This document shows, piece after piece, positions 17,484-25,406 of a DNA stretch of 38,434 bases (its first letter is position 1; every line of letters starts with the position of its first letter). Under the pieces are notes generated by a model. The model saw only the letters and a program-made list of their open reading frames with translations. It was not told the DNA's origin and ran no database searches. The DNA lies in contig JAABTS010000041.1 in NCBI GenBank assembly GCA_011389735.1, positions 1-38,434 on the forward strand. The letters are read 5' to 3'. The translations under genes and the position numbers were made by a program. The stretch is from Desulfobacteraceae bacterium (GTDB lineage: Bacteria; Desulfobacterota; Desulfobacteria; Desulfobacterales; JAABTS01).

Positions 17484-17590
17484 AAAGGTTATAGAAATTA
17501 AATTTGACAAGGCGGCGGGCGTGTGATCATACTATTCATATACCCTGTGCCGGCAACGCAGTGGACTTTAATTTCCGGAAGGTTATAAAC
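17484..17590. repeat. repeat family C, copy 4
   Basis: Starts AAGGTTATAGAAATTAAATTT and ends AATTTCCGGAAGGTTATAAAC, with internal AAGGCGGCGGGC and GCCGGCAACGC. The ends are inverted with respect to each other. It fills the gap between the moeA fusion and the carbonic anhydrase gene, and its right end abuts the AAGGAGG ribosome-binding site. Confidence 0.5.
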
Positions 17591-17607
17591 AATAAGGAGG
17601 TTCAAAC

Positions 17608-18129
17608 ATGCTTTTTGAATACAAAGGTAAATCGCCGAAAATCGGCAAGAACGTATTTATCGCGCCGACGGCGGTCGTTATCGGCGACGTTGAGATCGGG
17701 GACAATTCCAGCGTATGGTACGGAGCCGTTATACGAGCGGATCTGGCGTCCGTCAGAATAGGACGGTACACCAATATCCAGGATAATTGCTCGATTCATG
17801 TGGACTATGATTTCCCAGCGAATATCGGAGATTACGTTACGGTCGGACATAACGCCGTTGTCCACGGATGCACGGTTGAAAAAAACAGCCTGGTCGGTTT
17901 CAACGCGAGCGTTTTAAACGGAGCGACCGTAAAAACGGGTTCCGTCATTGCAGCGGGATCGCTGGTCAAGGAAGGCCAATCGGTCGGCCCGAACCATCTT
18001 GTCGCCGGAGCGCCCGCGATTTTAAAAAAGGAATTGCCGGATAATATGAGCGAAGCGCTCGAATTACCGGCCAGAGTATATCTTGAGCTTGCGGAATCCC
18101 ATAAAGTTCATGTCAAAAAATTGGATTAG
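17608..18129 (+). CDS. gamma-class carbonic anhydrase family protein
   Basis: A 173-residue left-handed beta-helix protein built from hexapeptide repeats (for example IGDNSSVWYGAVIRADL, IGRYTNIQDNCSIH, IGDYVTVGHNAVVHGC). The three histidines expected to bind the catalytic metal are present: one in CSIHVD and two in VGHNAVVHG. Family members hydrate CO2 or, in many cases, have lost activity. The acidic loop of the archaeal Cam enzyme is missing, as in the CamH/YrdA subclass. AAGGAGG precedes the start. In a CO/CO2-metabolising organism a CO2-hydrating role is sensible, but enzymatic activity is inferred. Confidence 0.88.
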   Translation: MLFEYKGKSPKIGKNVFIAPTAVVIGDVEIGDNSSVWYGAVIRADLASVRIGRYTNIQDNCSIHVDYDFPANIGDYVTVGHNAVVHGCTVEKNSLVGFNASVLNGATVKTGSVIAAGSLVKEGQSVGPNHLVAGAPAILKKELPDNMSEALELPARVYLELAESHKVHVKKLD

Positions 18130-18160
18130 CGATTTATGGAACTGTTTCCATCGAGAAAAC

Positions 18161-18307
18161 GGCATCCTTCATTTCTTGTTTACAGTTTCATCAAAATCGG
18201 GATCGGGATCGGGATCGGGATCGGGAACATAATAATTCGATAACGATGCCGATTTCGATACCGATTTGGGAAGTGTAAACTATTTATCAGCATTTATGAA
18301 AGATGCC
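18161..18307. repeat. dispersed repeat family A, copy 2 (147 bp)
   Basis: Matches 242-400 almost base for base outside the hexamer tract, in the same orientation. Here the tract (18200-18229) has four GGATCG units plus GGAACA, two fewer than copy 1. The ends again are GGCATCCTTCAT and ATGAAAGATGCC. It lies between the carbonic anhydrase and glutaredoxin-like genes. The near identity of two distant non-coding copies with different repeat counts points to a mobile or gene-converted element with a slipping microsatellite. Confidence 0.85.
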
Positions 18308-18375
18308 GAGAAAACCACGAAAATTTCTAACATCGGTTTTCAGCAATGAGACGAGACCATAAAGCGAGGAGCGTA

Positions 18376-18642
18376 ATGCTAAACGTATATTCAGCCGCAT
18401 GGTGTCCGCACTGCCAAATGACGGAAGAATTTTTACATGAAATGCGGATTCCCTTTAACAGCATCGATATTGAAAAAGCGCCCGAGGCTGTAGTTAAAAA
18501 AGTAATCGAAGTCAACGGCGGCGATGACTGGGTCATTCCCACACTCGAATACGACGGCGCATGGAGGGAGGGCAAAGTGTTCAACGCCCAAGAACTGGCC
18601 GAAGATTTGAAAAAATTGGGTGTTCCTTTTGAAAATCACTAA
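18376..18642 (+). CDS. glutaredoxin-like thioredoxin-fold protein
   Basis: An 88-residue cytoplasmic protein with the redox motif AAWCPHCQ (C10 and C13) after a short beta-strand, then a helix and the middle strand IPFNSIDIEKAPE. The cis-proline loop WVIPTLEYDG matches the glutaredoxin/NrdH group. It would reduce disulfides or handle thiol redox state. An upstream in-frame ATG at 18346 exists, but GAGGAG just before 18376 sets the start. A 57-residue membrane protein follows 36 bases later and may be cotranscribed. Confidence 0.85.
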   Translation: MLNVYSAAWCPHCQMTEEFLHEMRIPFNSIDIEKAPEAVVKKVIEVNGGDDWVIPTLEYDGAWREGKVFNAQELAEDLKKLGVPFENH

Positions 18643-18678
18643 TTCTTTTTATGATTATCCTTAAAGGAGGCGAATGAC

Positions 18679-18852
18679 ATGAAACTCGGAAACTGGCTGC
18701 TGTCTTTGGCGATTGCTATTCTGGCGACGCTTGTTCATCTGGAGCGGGTGGAACTCCCTTACGGCCTGGAAATCGAACCGATTTGGATCATGGCTGCGGC
18801 GTTGGGACTGGTTGCATTCGGCAATATCTTTAAAGTACGTGATTATGATTAG
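18679..18852 (+). CDS. small membrane protein, 57 residues
   Basis: A short open frame preceded by a strong AAAGGAGG at proper spacing from ATG 18679. The product has two hydrophobic segments, about residues 5-19 (WLLSLAIAILATLVH) and 34-50 (PIWIMAAALGLVAFGNI), joined by a charged loop, and a polar C-terminus ending KVRDYD. It is probably a two-pass inner-membrane protein with a hairpin topology. No family is recognised. It lies directly after the glutaredoxin-like gene, so it may act with it. The ribosome-binding site and membrane pattern make it a likely real gene. Confidence 0.65.
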   Translation: MKLGNWLLSLAIAILATLVHLERVELPYGLEIEPIWIMAAALGLVAFGNIFKVRDYD

Positions 18853-19284
18853 CGCCTTATCGCTTACCACCCAACTGAATTGAAATTTTATCTTGTAAAG
18901 AAATCCTCAAAATCTTCAATGTATTCTTGGAGCTTGGTTCTATCTTCGGCCATTTTCATTTATCGGGATCCTGATCCTGATTTGGATTCAAAAACTTCAA
19001 GCCCAATCACTAAACTGACGGCCGAAGTTAGAACCAATCCCGTATTCTTGCGGTTAAAATTTCGTCCTTACCTTGAACTCGAAAAAACATTTAGTTTAGT
19101 TCAGCCGCTGATTACCGGGAAAAAGGAAATGAACAATCAGGTAAAGTGTTGAACATTTCCCTGAAACAGACAAAATCAACATTGAAAAAAAACCGGCTAA
19201 AATAAGATATTTCTGTTTTCCGGTTGCATCCATACCGACGAGCGCCATGGCGAAGAAAAAAATCATTTGAAACAGGAGACGCCA
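18853..19284. other. gap with a 16-base interrupted inverted repeat
   Basis: No gene is supported. GGTTCTATCTTCGGCC (18936-18951) faces GGCCGAAGTTAGAACC (19020-19035), one mismatch, with a 68-base spacer containing GGGATCCTGATCCTGAT, itself reminiscent of the hexamer core of family A. It could be a MITE remnant or hairpin. GGAG at about 19274 serves the next gene. Confidence 0.5.
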
Positions 19285-21090
19285 ATGAAATTTCCATACG
19301 GCATATGCGATTTTGCAAAAATAAGAACCCAGGGGCATTTTTATTGCGACCGTACAGGCCTCATACCTCAACTTGAACTTGGGGAGTTCTTGCTGTTCAT
19401 CCGCCCGAGGCGGTTCGGCAAAAGCCTTTTGCTGTCGATGCTGTACAATTATTATGATGTGGCGAAGGCCGGCGAATTCGACATGATGTTCGGCGGTCTT
19501 GAAATCGGTAAACATCCGACGCCTTTGCACAATCAATATTTTGTGCTGCAATGGGATTTTTCCTGTGTGGATTCTTTTGGAGAAGTTCATGAAATCAAGC
19601 GGGCGCTGCATGACCATATCAACGCTCAGATAAATCATTTCAAGGTTTATTACAGGCGTTTTTTAAAAATGAACATTGAAATAGATCCGCAAAACGCCAT
19701 CACCAGCATCCAATGCCTGATAACGGCTGCCCAGATGACCGGCTATCCAGTGTACCTGCTCATCGATGAATACGACAATTTCGCCAATGAGATCATGATG
19801 GGCGTACATAGGGATAAACAACGAAAATACGAGGCCCTGGTTTATGAAGAGGGACCGTTGCGGACACTGTTCAAGGCCATCAAATCGGCCGCCGGCCGGT
19901 CCCTGTTCGACCGGATTTTCATCACCGGCGTTTCCCCGGTGGTTATGAGCGATATCACCAGCGGATACAATATCGCCAAAAATATTTATCTTAAACCTGA
20001 ATTCAATACTCTTTGCGGTTTCACCGCCGATGAGATCCGTAACGCAGTGGAAACAGCAGGCCGGGAATGCGGTTTTGACGAGGAACGCACCCTCGAAGCT
20101 CTGAATATGATGCGTACATGGTACAATGGTTACAAATTTTCGTCCGGCGCCTCGAAACCGGTCTACAATCCCACGTTGACCCTCTACTTTCTGGATGAAT
20201 TGCAGGAAACCTGTCAATATCCCAGAAAAATGCTGGACACCAATCTGGCCATGGACGCCGGCAAGCTGGAATATATCGCGCAACTCCCGAAAGGCGGCCA
20301 GTTGCTGTTGAATCTCATGCGGGAAGACCGCCGCGTGTTGATCGATGAACCGGCCGACCGGTTCGGAATCCGGGAGATGTTGTCGGATCAAAGCAAGAAC
20401 CATGTGTTTATGGTCTCATTTCTTTATTATTTCGGCGTCCTTACGATCGCCGAAGTGATTGAAACCGGCGAACTGGCGCTGACGGTTCCCAACCTGGTAA
20501 TCAAAAAGCTGTATGTGGAAAAAATTCAGACCATGCTGCTCCCGGAACCGGGGGACCAGGACGACGGCGCCAACGCCGCTAAAGCCCTTTATCAGAAAGG
20601 CGACATGGGCCCCTTGTGCGAATTCGTCGAACAGCGCTATTTCAAGGTGTTTCACAACCCCGATTACCGATGGGCCAATGAATTGACCGTAAAAACGGCC
20701 TTTTTGACTCTGCTGTACAACGACATCCTGTATGTCATGGATTCCGAAAGCGAAATCGACCGGCGCTACGCCGACCTCACCATGATTATCCGCCCGGATA
20801 TGCGGAAATACAAGATCCTGGACATTCTGATCGAATTCAAATTCGTTACATTGAAAGAAGCCGGATTGACCGGAGAACAGGCCCGGAATCTGACGGACGA
20901 GAAACTGGCCGCTCTGCCGCCGATGATCCGTGAGATGGAAGAGGCCCAAAAGCAGGTCGCCGAATACGGCCGCGCTCTGGAAAAACGGCATGGAAATCTG
21001 CGGCTTCGCAAATACTCAGTGGTTTCTCTCGGTTTTGAACGGATCTGGTGGAAGGAAACCGGCGATAAACGATTCGATATAAACACTTGA
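19285..21090 (+). CDS. AAA-ATPase-like protein with C-terminal PD-(D/E)XK nuclease domain
   Basis: A 601-residue protein. The N-terminal AAA-ATPase-like region begins MKFPYGICDFAKI; the nucleotide-binding loop is RPRRFGKSLLLSML (about residues 41-54), and a Walker B lies in LLIDEYDNFANEI. The C-terminal domain (about 510-600) has the PD-(D/E)XK_9 signature DILIEFKFV with a preceding conserved Glu/Asp region. Members occur in very many copies in Desulfonema, Bacteroidetes and clostridia and may be selfish or defence-related; function is unproven. The start at 19285 is supported by GGAG; a TTG at 19267 is less likely. It is flanked by repeats on both sides, which fits a mobile history. Confidence 0.85.
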   Translation: MKFPYGICDFAKIRTQGHFYCDRTGLIPQLELGEFLLFIRPRRFGKSLLLSMLYNYYDVAKAGEFDMMFGGLEIGKHPTPLHNQYFVLQWDFSCVDSFGEVHEIKRALHDHINAQINHFKVYYRRFLKMNIEIDPQNAITSIQCLITAAQMTGYPVYLLIDEYDNFANEIMMGVHRDKQRKYEALVYEEGPLRTLFKAIKSAAGRSLFDRIFITGVSPVVMSDITSGYNIAKNIYLKPEFNTLCGFTADEIRNAVETAGRECGFDEERTLEALNMMRTWYNGYKFSSGASKPVYNPTLTLYFLDELQETCQYPRKMLDTNLAMDAGKLEYIAQLPKGGQLLLNLMREDRRVLIDEPADRFGIREMLSDQSKNHVFMVSFLYYFGVLTIAEVIETGELALTVPNLVIKKLYVEKIQTMLLPEPGDQDDGANAAKALYQKGDMGPLCEFVEQRYFKVFHNPDYRWANELTVKTAFLTLLYNDILYVMDSESEIDRRYADLTMIIRPDMRKYKILDILIEFKFVTLKEAGLTGEQARNLTDEKLAALPPMIREMEEAQKQVAEYGRALEKRHGNLRLRKYSVVSLGFERIWWKETGDKRFDINT

Positions 21091-21135
21091 TATACGGCGT
21101 TCGTCAATAAATGTAACCTTCCCAAAATTCACTTA

Positions 21136-21261
21136 GTGGCTGAACGAAAACCTTCTCATGCTCCAGGGGGATTTGCAATCCCCGTTGACCACGAGACGAG
21201 AATGGACACGCGGGTTACAAACCCGCTTAGAGCCGTATTTTGAGACTTTTCGTTCAGGCGC
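21136..21261 (-). repeat. dispersed repeat family B, copy 4 (inverted)
   Basis: Reverse-oriented full-length copy: GTGGCTGAACGAAAAC at the left and CTTTTCGTTCAGGCGC at the right. It keeps the hairpins GGGGGATTTGCAATCCCC and GCGGGTTACAAACCCGC. It lies directly after the ATPase/nuclease gene. Confidence 0.85.
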
Positions 21262-21284
21262 CAATTACAAATTCAAAAACAAAC

Positions 21285-21310
21285 GGTATATTATAATGGT
21301 ATATTATAAT
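21285..21310 (+). promoter_or_regulatory. tandem 13-base duplication containing TATAAT
   Basis: GGTATATTATAAT is repeated twice, end to end, 17 bases before the crotonase start at 21328. Each unit contains a consensus -10 hexamer TATAAT (21292-21297 and 21305-21310). No good -35 box is seen at 17 bases upstream of either. It may be a promoter with a duplicated -10, or merely a microsatellite. Confidence 0.35.
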
Positions 21311-21327
21311 ATGGAAGGAAAAACTTG

Positions 21328-22161
21328 ATGAAATTCAAAGAAATCGTTTATGAAAAACAGGGTGAAATCACAATTATTAAATTCAACCGCCCTGAAGTTC
21401 ATAATTGTGTAGGACCTCGTACGCACGCCGAACTGATCTCGGCATGGACGTTATTCAAGGAGGATGATTCCGCTAAAGCCGCCATTATTACTGGCGTGGG
21501 TCAACAAGCCTTTTGCGCGGGCGGCGATTTAAAAAACGCATCGGGAATCGTATCCGTAGATCCGGAAGAAATCAAGGCCCATAGCCGGGGTGAACGGCCC
21601 GGGTTTTTAGGTCCCAGTCGTTGGACCGACGTTTATAAGCCGATTATCGCTGCGGTGAACGGGCTCGCCTATGCGGGAGGACTCGAATGGGCGTGTTTTG
21701 CGGATATTCGAATCGCCGAAGAGCATTCGACGTTCGGCGTTACATGCCGGCGCTGGAATATCGGACTGGCGGACGGGGGGACCCAAAGATTGCCCAGAAT
21801 CATCGGAATGGGTAGGGCCATGGAATTGATCCTCACCGGCCGAGTCATTGACGCCCATGAAGCTTATCGAATCGGGCTCGTAAACGAAATCACGCCCAGA
21901 GGCAAATCCCTGGAACGTTCGATCGCTCTGGCGCAACTGATTTGCAGCCATCCACAACCGGCGATCCATACGGATAAAGAAGCTGCGGTGCGAGGCTTTG
22001 GGGAATCCCTGGATGAAGGATTGCGGATTGAAGCCGAATGTTTCTATAAGTCGATCATGAAACCGGAAACGATGGAAGGTTTAAGGCGGTTCATCGAACG
22101 GGATCATCCCGACCGTGATCCTGACGGCGATCCCAAAACGCCTGGTTTGAAGAAAGGTTGA
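21328..22161 (+). CDS. crotonase-family enoyl-CoA hydratase/isomerase
   Basis: A 277-residue cytoplasmic acyl-CoA enzyme. The oxyanion hole is visible in FCAGGDLKNA and in NGLAYAGGLEWACFADIRIAE; the Glu in GGLEWA corresponds to the first catalytic Glu of enoyl-CoA hydratase. At the second catalytic Glu position, however, the protein has FGVTCRRWNIGLADGGTQRLPR, with Cys where the classical enzymes have Glu. The CRRWxxxLxDGGT subfamily is known among crotonase homologues, so it probably catalyses a related CoA reaction with Asp near GGTQ. GGAAGG precedes ATG 21328; a TTG one codon earlier is also possible. No other acyl-CoA genes are adjacent, so the pathway is unknown. Confidence 0.87.
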   Translation: MKFKEIVYEKQGEITIIKFNRPEVHNCVGPRTHAELISAWTLFKEDDSAKAAIITGVGQQAFCAGGDLKNASGIVSVDPEEIKAHSRGERPGFLGPSRWTDVYKPIIAAVNGLAYAGGLEWACFADIRIAEEHSTFGVTCRRWNIGLADGGTQRLPRIIGMGRAMELILTGRVIDAHEAYRIGLVNEITPRGKSLERSIALAQLICSHPQPAIHTDKEAAVRGFGESLDEGLRIEAECFYKSIMKPETMEGLRRFIERDHPDRDPDGDPKTPGLKKG

Positions 22162-22411
22162 AAGACACCCCCGGCTGCTTTTTGCGCCTGTAAAAGCACC
22201 TGTTTTTAATAAAAATACAGTGAAATATAATACGAAAACAGATCGATTCCAGCTTAACTTATCCAAAATTAACAGTTGACTATTGTTCCCATTTTTTTTA
22301 ATCTGATAAAGGCTAATCGAACGAAAACGACAAATACTTGATCAGTTTCCGAAAAACATTGAAGATTAAGGCTCGTCTCTCATGTTCAGGAATTCCACGT
22401 TAGGCTCCATT

Positions 22412-22843
22412 ATGAATATAAAAAAATGGTCGGGAATCGGCATTCTCATTGTGGTGGCCCTGGCCGCCTTGATTTTCGATTCAATGGGCCGTAAGGAAGG
22501 CCCCCTTCATTTTACAATCCCATTTACCAGCGGCGTTCAGATTGAGACATCGTCTTTGAGCGCCGTCGATGAAATCGCTTCGGCCATGCTCACTCATCCC
22601 GAATATGAAGCGATTATCGAAGGCCATACCGGCGTTCGCGGGGATCCGGAAATAAATCAACAATTGAGTTCCGAACGAGCCGAATATATCAAAAAACGGC
22701 TTATTGAAAAAGGGGTTTCGGCCGGCCGGATCAAAACGCTTGCGTTGGGCGGCGGCAAACCTCCAGCGAAACTTCCGGACGAAGGAGACCGGTCCTATGA
22801 ACGGCGGCTCCGGCGGGCGGAAGTAATCTTAACTCCAAATTAA
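22412..22843 (+). CDS. OmpA-domain protein with N-terminal membrane anchor
   Basis: A 143-residue envelope protein. A hydrophobic N-terminal segment (about residues 5-23, WSGIGILIVVALAALIF) probably anchors it in the inner membrane, and residues about 35-142 form a minimal OmpA C-terminal-like domain: FTSGVQIETSSLSAVDEIA, IIEGHTGVRGDPEINQQLSSERAEYIK and LGGGKPP, with the final basic ERRLRRAEVIL strand. Such domains bind the diaminopimelate peptide of peptidoglycan. An ATG at 22382 would add ten residues; neither start has a strong ribosome-binding site. It is the first gene of a five-gene cassette, and the next gene also ends in an OmpA domain. Confidence 0.8.
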   Translation: MNIKKWSGIGILIVVALAALIFDSMGRKEGPLHFTIPFTSGVQIETSSLSAVDEIASAMLTHPEYEAIIEGHTGVRGDPEINQQLSSERAEYIKKRLIEKGVSAGRIKTLALGGGKPPAKLPDEGDRSYERRLRRAEVILTPN

Positions 22844-22861
22844 CGATCAAGGAGAGGAAAT

Positions 22862-24589
22862 ATGCGCGTGCAACAACGATTCCTGGTCCTCGTGCTGATG
22901 ATGCTGTTATGCTCCACGGCGCATGCGTTTGACTACGTCAAAATGAAGCCGTTGAGAGAAACCAAACCGCCGACTATCAAGGATTGCCGGAAGGCCGATC
23001 CTCTGGTGGTTCCCATGCGAACGTCGGGAGCTCATATTGTTCCGCTTTTCGGTAATGGATACGATCTGGAAACAGGGAAGGACAGTTTGTTCAAAAAGGA
23101 AGGGCTGAATATCCGCTTGATGCTGGAAAACAGTATCGTAAAACAGCTCGAAAACTATATGTCCTGCAAATCGCCGTTCATGGCCGGGACTCAGGGCATG
23201 ATCAACGCTGTAGCCGATGTCGCCGAGGCGGACCCGAGAACCCGGATGGTCGCCGTCTATCAACACGCATGGTCGAACGGCGGAGATGCGCTGGTGGTGA
23301 GAGACCGAATCAAGACGCCGGCGGATCTGTCGGGTTCGGTCATTGTCACCCAGGCCTATGGTCCTCACCTGGAATACCTGACCCGGGTTCTTTCCGACGC
23401 CGAGCGATCAGTCAAGGAAAAAGGCGGAACATGGAAAACGCCGGAAATCCTTTACACCGAAGCCCTGCTCGGATTTTCGGATCATACGCCGGGCCTGGCT
23501 TTTTTCGAAGACGATCAGGTTGACGCCGCCTTTATGGTCAAACCGGACGCCATGCTGCTGACCAGCGGCGGAAAGATCGGGACAGGCGCCGAAGGATCGG
23601 TCAAAGGCGCTCACATTCTGCTGTCCACCAAATCAGCGAGTCGCTTGATTTCGGAAATATACGTGGTTCGCCGGGATTTTTTCGAAGCCGAGCGGGATAC
23701 GGTTAAAAAATTTGTTCAGGCGCTGTTCAAAGCGGAAGAAGTCGTTCGGGAAAACGTCCTCAAGCTGATCGTGGATTGGGAGGCTGTAGCGCGACACCTG
23801 CTCGACGATCCGGGGGCGATCCGGGAGGCTGAAAACCTGTGGACCGATATCGAAACCGTCGGCATGAAGGGGAACGTGGATTGGGTCAATCCCTCGAAGA
23901 ATCGTAGTTTCCAGAGCATTAACAATGAAATCCAAAACGCGCTGACCTCAATGGGGCTGATGAAAAAAGCCTACGCTTTTCAGGTGGCGAAATGGGATTA
24001 CGGCGGCATGTCCGGCGATCTGTTCGATCAACGGCGAGCCTCATTGCCGGGGTTCGATGAAAACATGACCGGAAAGGTCGTAGATCGTATGAAAAAAAGC
24101 GGCGAACTGGAAAAAGAAACGCTGTTTGAATTCAATATTCATTTCAAGCCCAATCAACGGGACTTTTCGGAAACTGAATACAAGGAAGAATTCGAACGAG
24201 TGATCGAACTGTCGTCCACTTACGCCGGGGCCGTCCTGACTATAGAAGGACATTCCGATCCCCTCAACTATCTTCGACAAAAGGCGAAGGGCGCGCCGCA
24301 GCACCAATTACGAAGCATCCGGCAATCGGCCAAGAATTTGAGCATCAACCGCGCCATATCGGTTCGGGACAGCATCATCCAATTCGCTGATGAAAGAGGT
24401 GTGACGCTTGACGAATCCCAGTTTGTCACGGTCGGATACGGCGTCACCGAACCCAAAACCGGCATCTGCGGAGGCGATCCCTGTCCGCCGAAAACCGAAG
24501 CGGAATGGCTTTCCAATATGCGGGTGAATTTCCGCATGGTTCAGGTGGAAGCGGAAGCGTCGGTCTTTACGCCGCTCAATACCTGGTAG
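22862..24589 (+). CDS. periplasmic binding protein fused to an OmpA peptidoglycan-binding domain
   Basis: A 575-residue exported protein. A signal peptide (1-22, cleaved after TAHA) is followed by a type II solute-binding region, about 45-370, of the NMT1/TauA/phosphate-type (VPMRTSGAHIVPLFGNG, FMAGTQGMINAVADVAEADP, GSVIVTQAYGPHLEYL). From about 420 to 570 lies an OmpA C-terminal domain: FEFNIHFKPNQRDF, LTIEGHSDP (460-467), LSINRAISVRDSI and a terminal MRVNFRMVQVE strand. A CGGDPCPP insert adds a possible disulfide. The product would be a binding protein anchored to peptidoglycan. The strong AAGGAGAGG sets the start. It is 18 bases after the small OmpA gene and 10 before a vWA gene; no ABC permease is present. 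Confidence 0.87.
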   Translation: MRVQQRFLVLVLMMLLCSTAHAFDYVKMKPLRETKPPTIKDCRKADPLVVPMRTSGAHIVPLFGNGYDLETGKDSLFKKEGLNIRLMLENSIVKQLENYMSCKSPFMAGTQGMINAVADVAEADPRTRMVAVYQHAWSNGGDALVVRDRIKTPADLSGSVIVTQAYGPHLEYLTRVLSDAERSVKEKGGTWKTPEILYTEALLGFSDHTPGLAFFEDDQVDAAFMVKPDAMLLTSGGKIGTGAEGSVKGAHILLSTKSASRLISEIYVVRRDFFEAERDTVKKFVQALFKAEEVVRENVLKLIVDWEAVARHLLDDPGAIREAENLWTDIETVGMKGNVDWVNPSKNRSFQSINNEIQNALTSMGLMKKAYAFQVAKWDYGGMSGDLFDQRRASLPGFDENMTGKVVDRMKKSGELEKETLFEFNIHFKPNQRDFSETEYKEEFERVIELSSTYAGAVLTIEGHSDPLNYLRQKAKGAPQHQLRSIRQSAKNLSINRAISVRDSIIQFADERGVTLDESQFVTVGYGVTEPKTGICGGDPCPPKTEAEWLSNMRVNFRMVQVEAEASVFTPLNTW

Positions 24590-24599
24590 GAGGAACGGT

Positions 24600-25406
24600 A
24601 TGAAGTTTTTTTACTGGATAATACCCGTCGTCATTTGTTTCGGAGTGTTCAGTTGCGGCGAAGAAACTCCGACATCGAAGCAGGGCGCTGATAATGGTCG
24701 ATCCGATGTCGCTCAAAGAGATTATAAAGTGTATACCGTCGCGGAAGTAAAAAAAGCGGTCTGGCCGAAACCGGGCCCTGAAGAGATTCAAGCCTTTGAT
24801 CCGGTCTTGACCCGGGACAACTACATGGCGGTGCTTGACATGAGCGGGTCCATGAAGGAATCCAACTGCTCCGGAAAATACGGCAGCAAGGCCGAGGCTG
24901 CTCGGGAGGCTCTGGCCGTATGGCTGAACAGTGTTCCCAGAAACGCCAATGTAGGGCTGGTGGTGTTTTCGAGCAATCGGGTGCAATTAAAAGTTCCTCT
25001 GGGCGTCGACAACAGGGACAGGTTTATTCAGGCGGTGCAGACCACCAGGCCGGACGGCAAAACCCCTCTAAAGGACGCGCTTGCAATGGCCTACAATGAA
25101 CTGGAAAGGCGCGCCCGCCACCAGCAGGGCTATGGGGAGTACCGGATTGTCGTCATCACGGACGGCATGCACAGCAGCGGCCAGAATCCGGGCCCGGTGG
25201 TCGAGGCGATTTTGAATAACCCGGCGAATCCGGTGTTGATATACACCATCGGGTTTTGTATCGATGAATCCGCGCTTCATCAGCCGGGCAGAACCATGTA
25301 TCAAAGCGCTTCCAATCCTGACGAACTTTCCAGAGGGCTCAGCCAGGTGCTGGCCGAATCCAGCCAATTCGACACCATACAGGAGTTTCAGAACAATGCG
25401 GATTAA
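24600..25406 (+). CDS. von Willebrand factor A domain lipoprotein
   Basis: A 268-residue envelope protein. The N-terminus has a hydrophobic signal and a probable lipobox VFSC with Cys19, so it should be a lipoprotein. The vWA domain (about 70-255) has a complete metal-ion-dependent adhesion site: DxSGS (D80, S82, S84 in LDMSGSM), T155 in GKTPL and D188 in VITDGMH. It would bind protein partners through a divalent cation. AGGAGG precedes the start. It lies between the binding protein-OmpA fusion (10-base gap) and an OpuAC-like binding protein (11-base overlap). In related loci vWA proteins act as partners of XpaC/TelA-type proteins; this is inferred. Confidence 0.87.
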   Translation: MKFFYWIIPVVICFGVFSCGEETPTSKQGADNGRSDVAQRDYKVYTVAEVKKAVWPKPGPEEIQAFDPVLTRDNYMAVLDMSGSMKESNCSGKYGSKAEAAREALAVWLNSVPRNANVGLVVFSSNRVQLKVPLGVDNRDRFIQAVQTTRPDGKTPLKDALAMAYNELERRARHQQGYGEYRIVVITDGMHSSGQNPGPVVEAILNNPANPVLIYTIGFCIDESALHQPGRTMYQSASNPDELSRGLSQVLAESSQFDTIQEFQNNAD

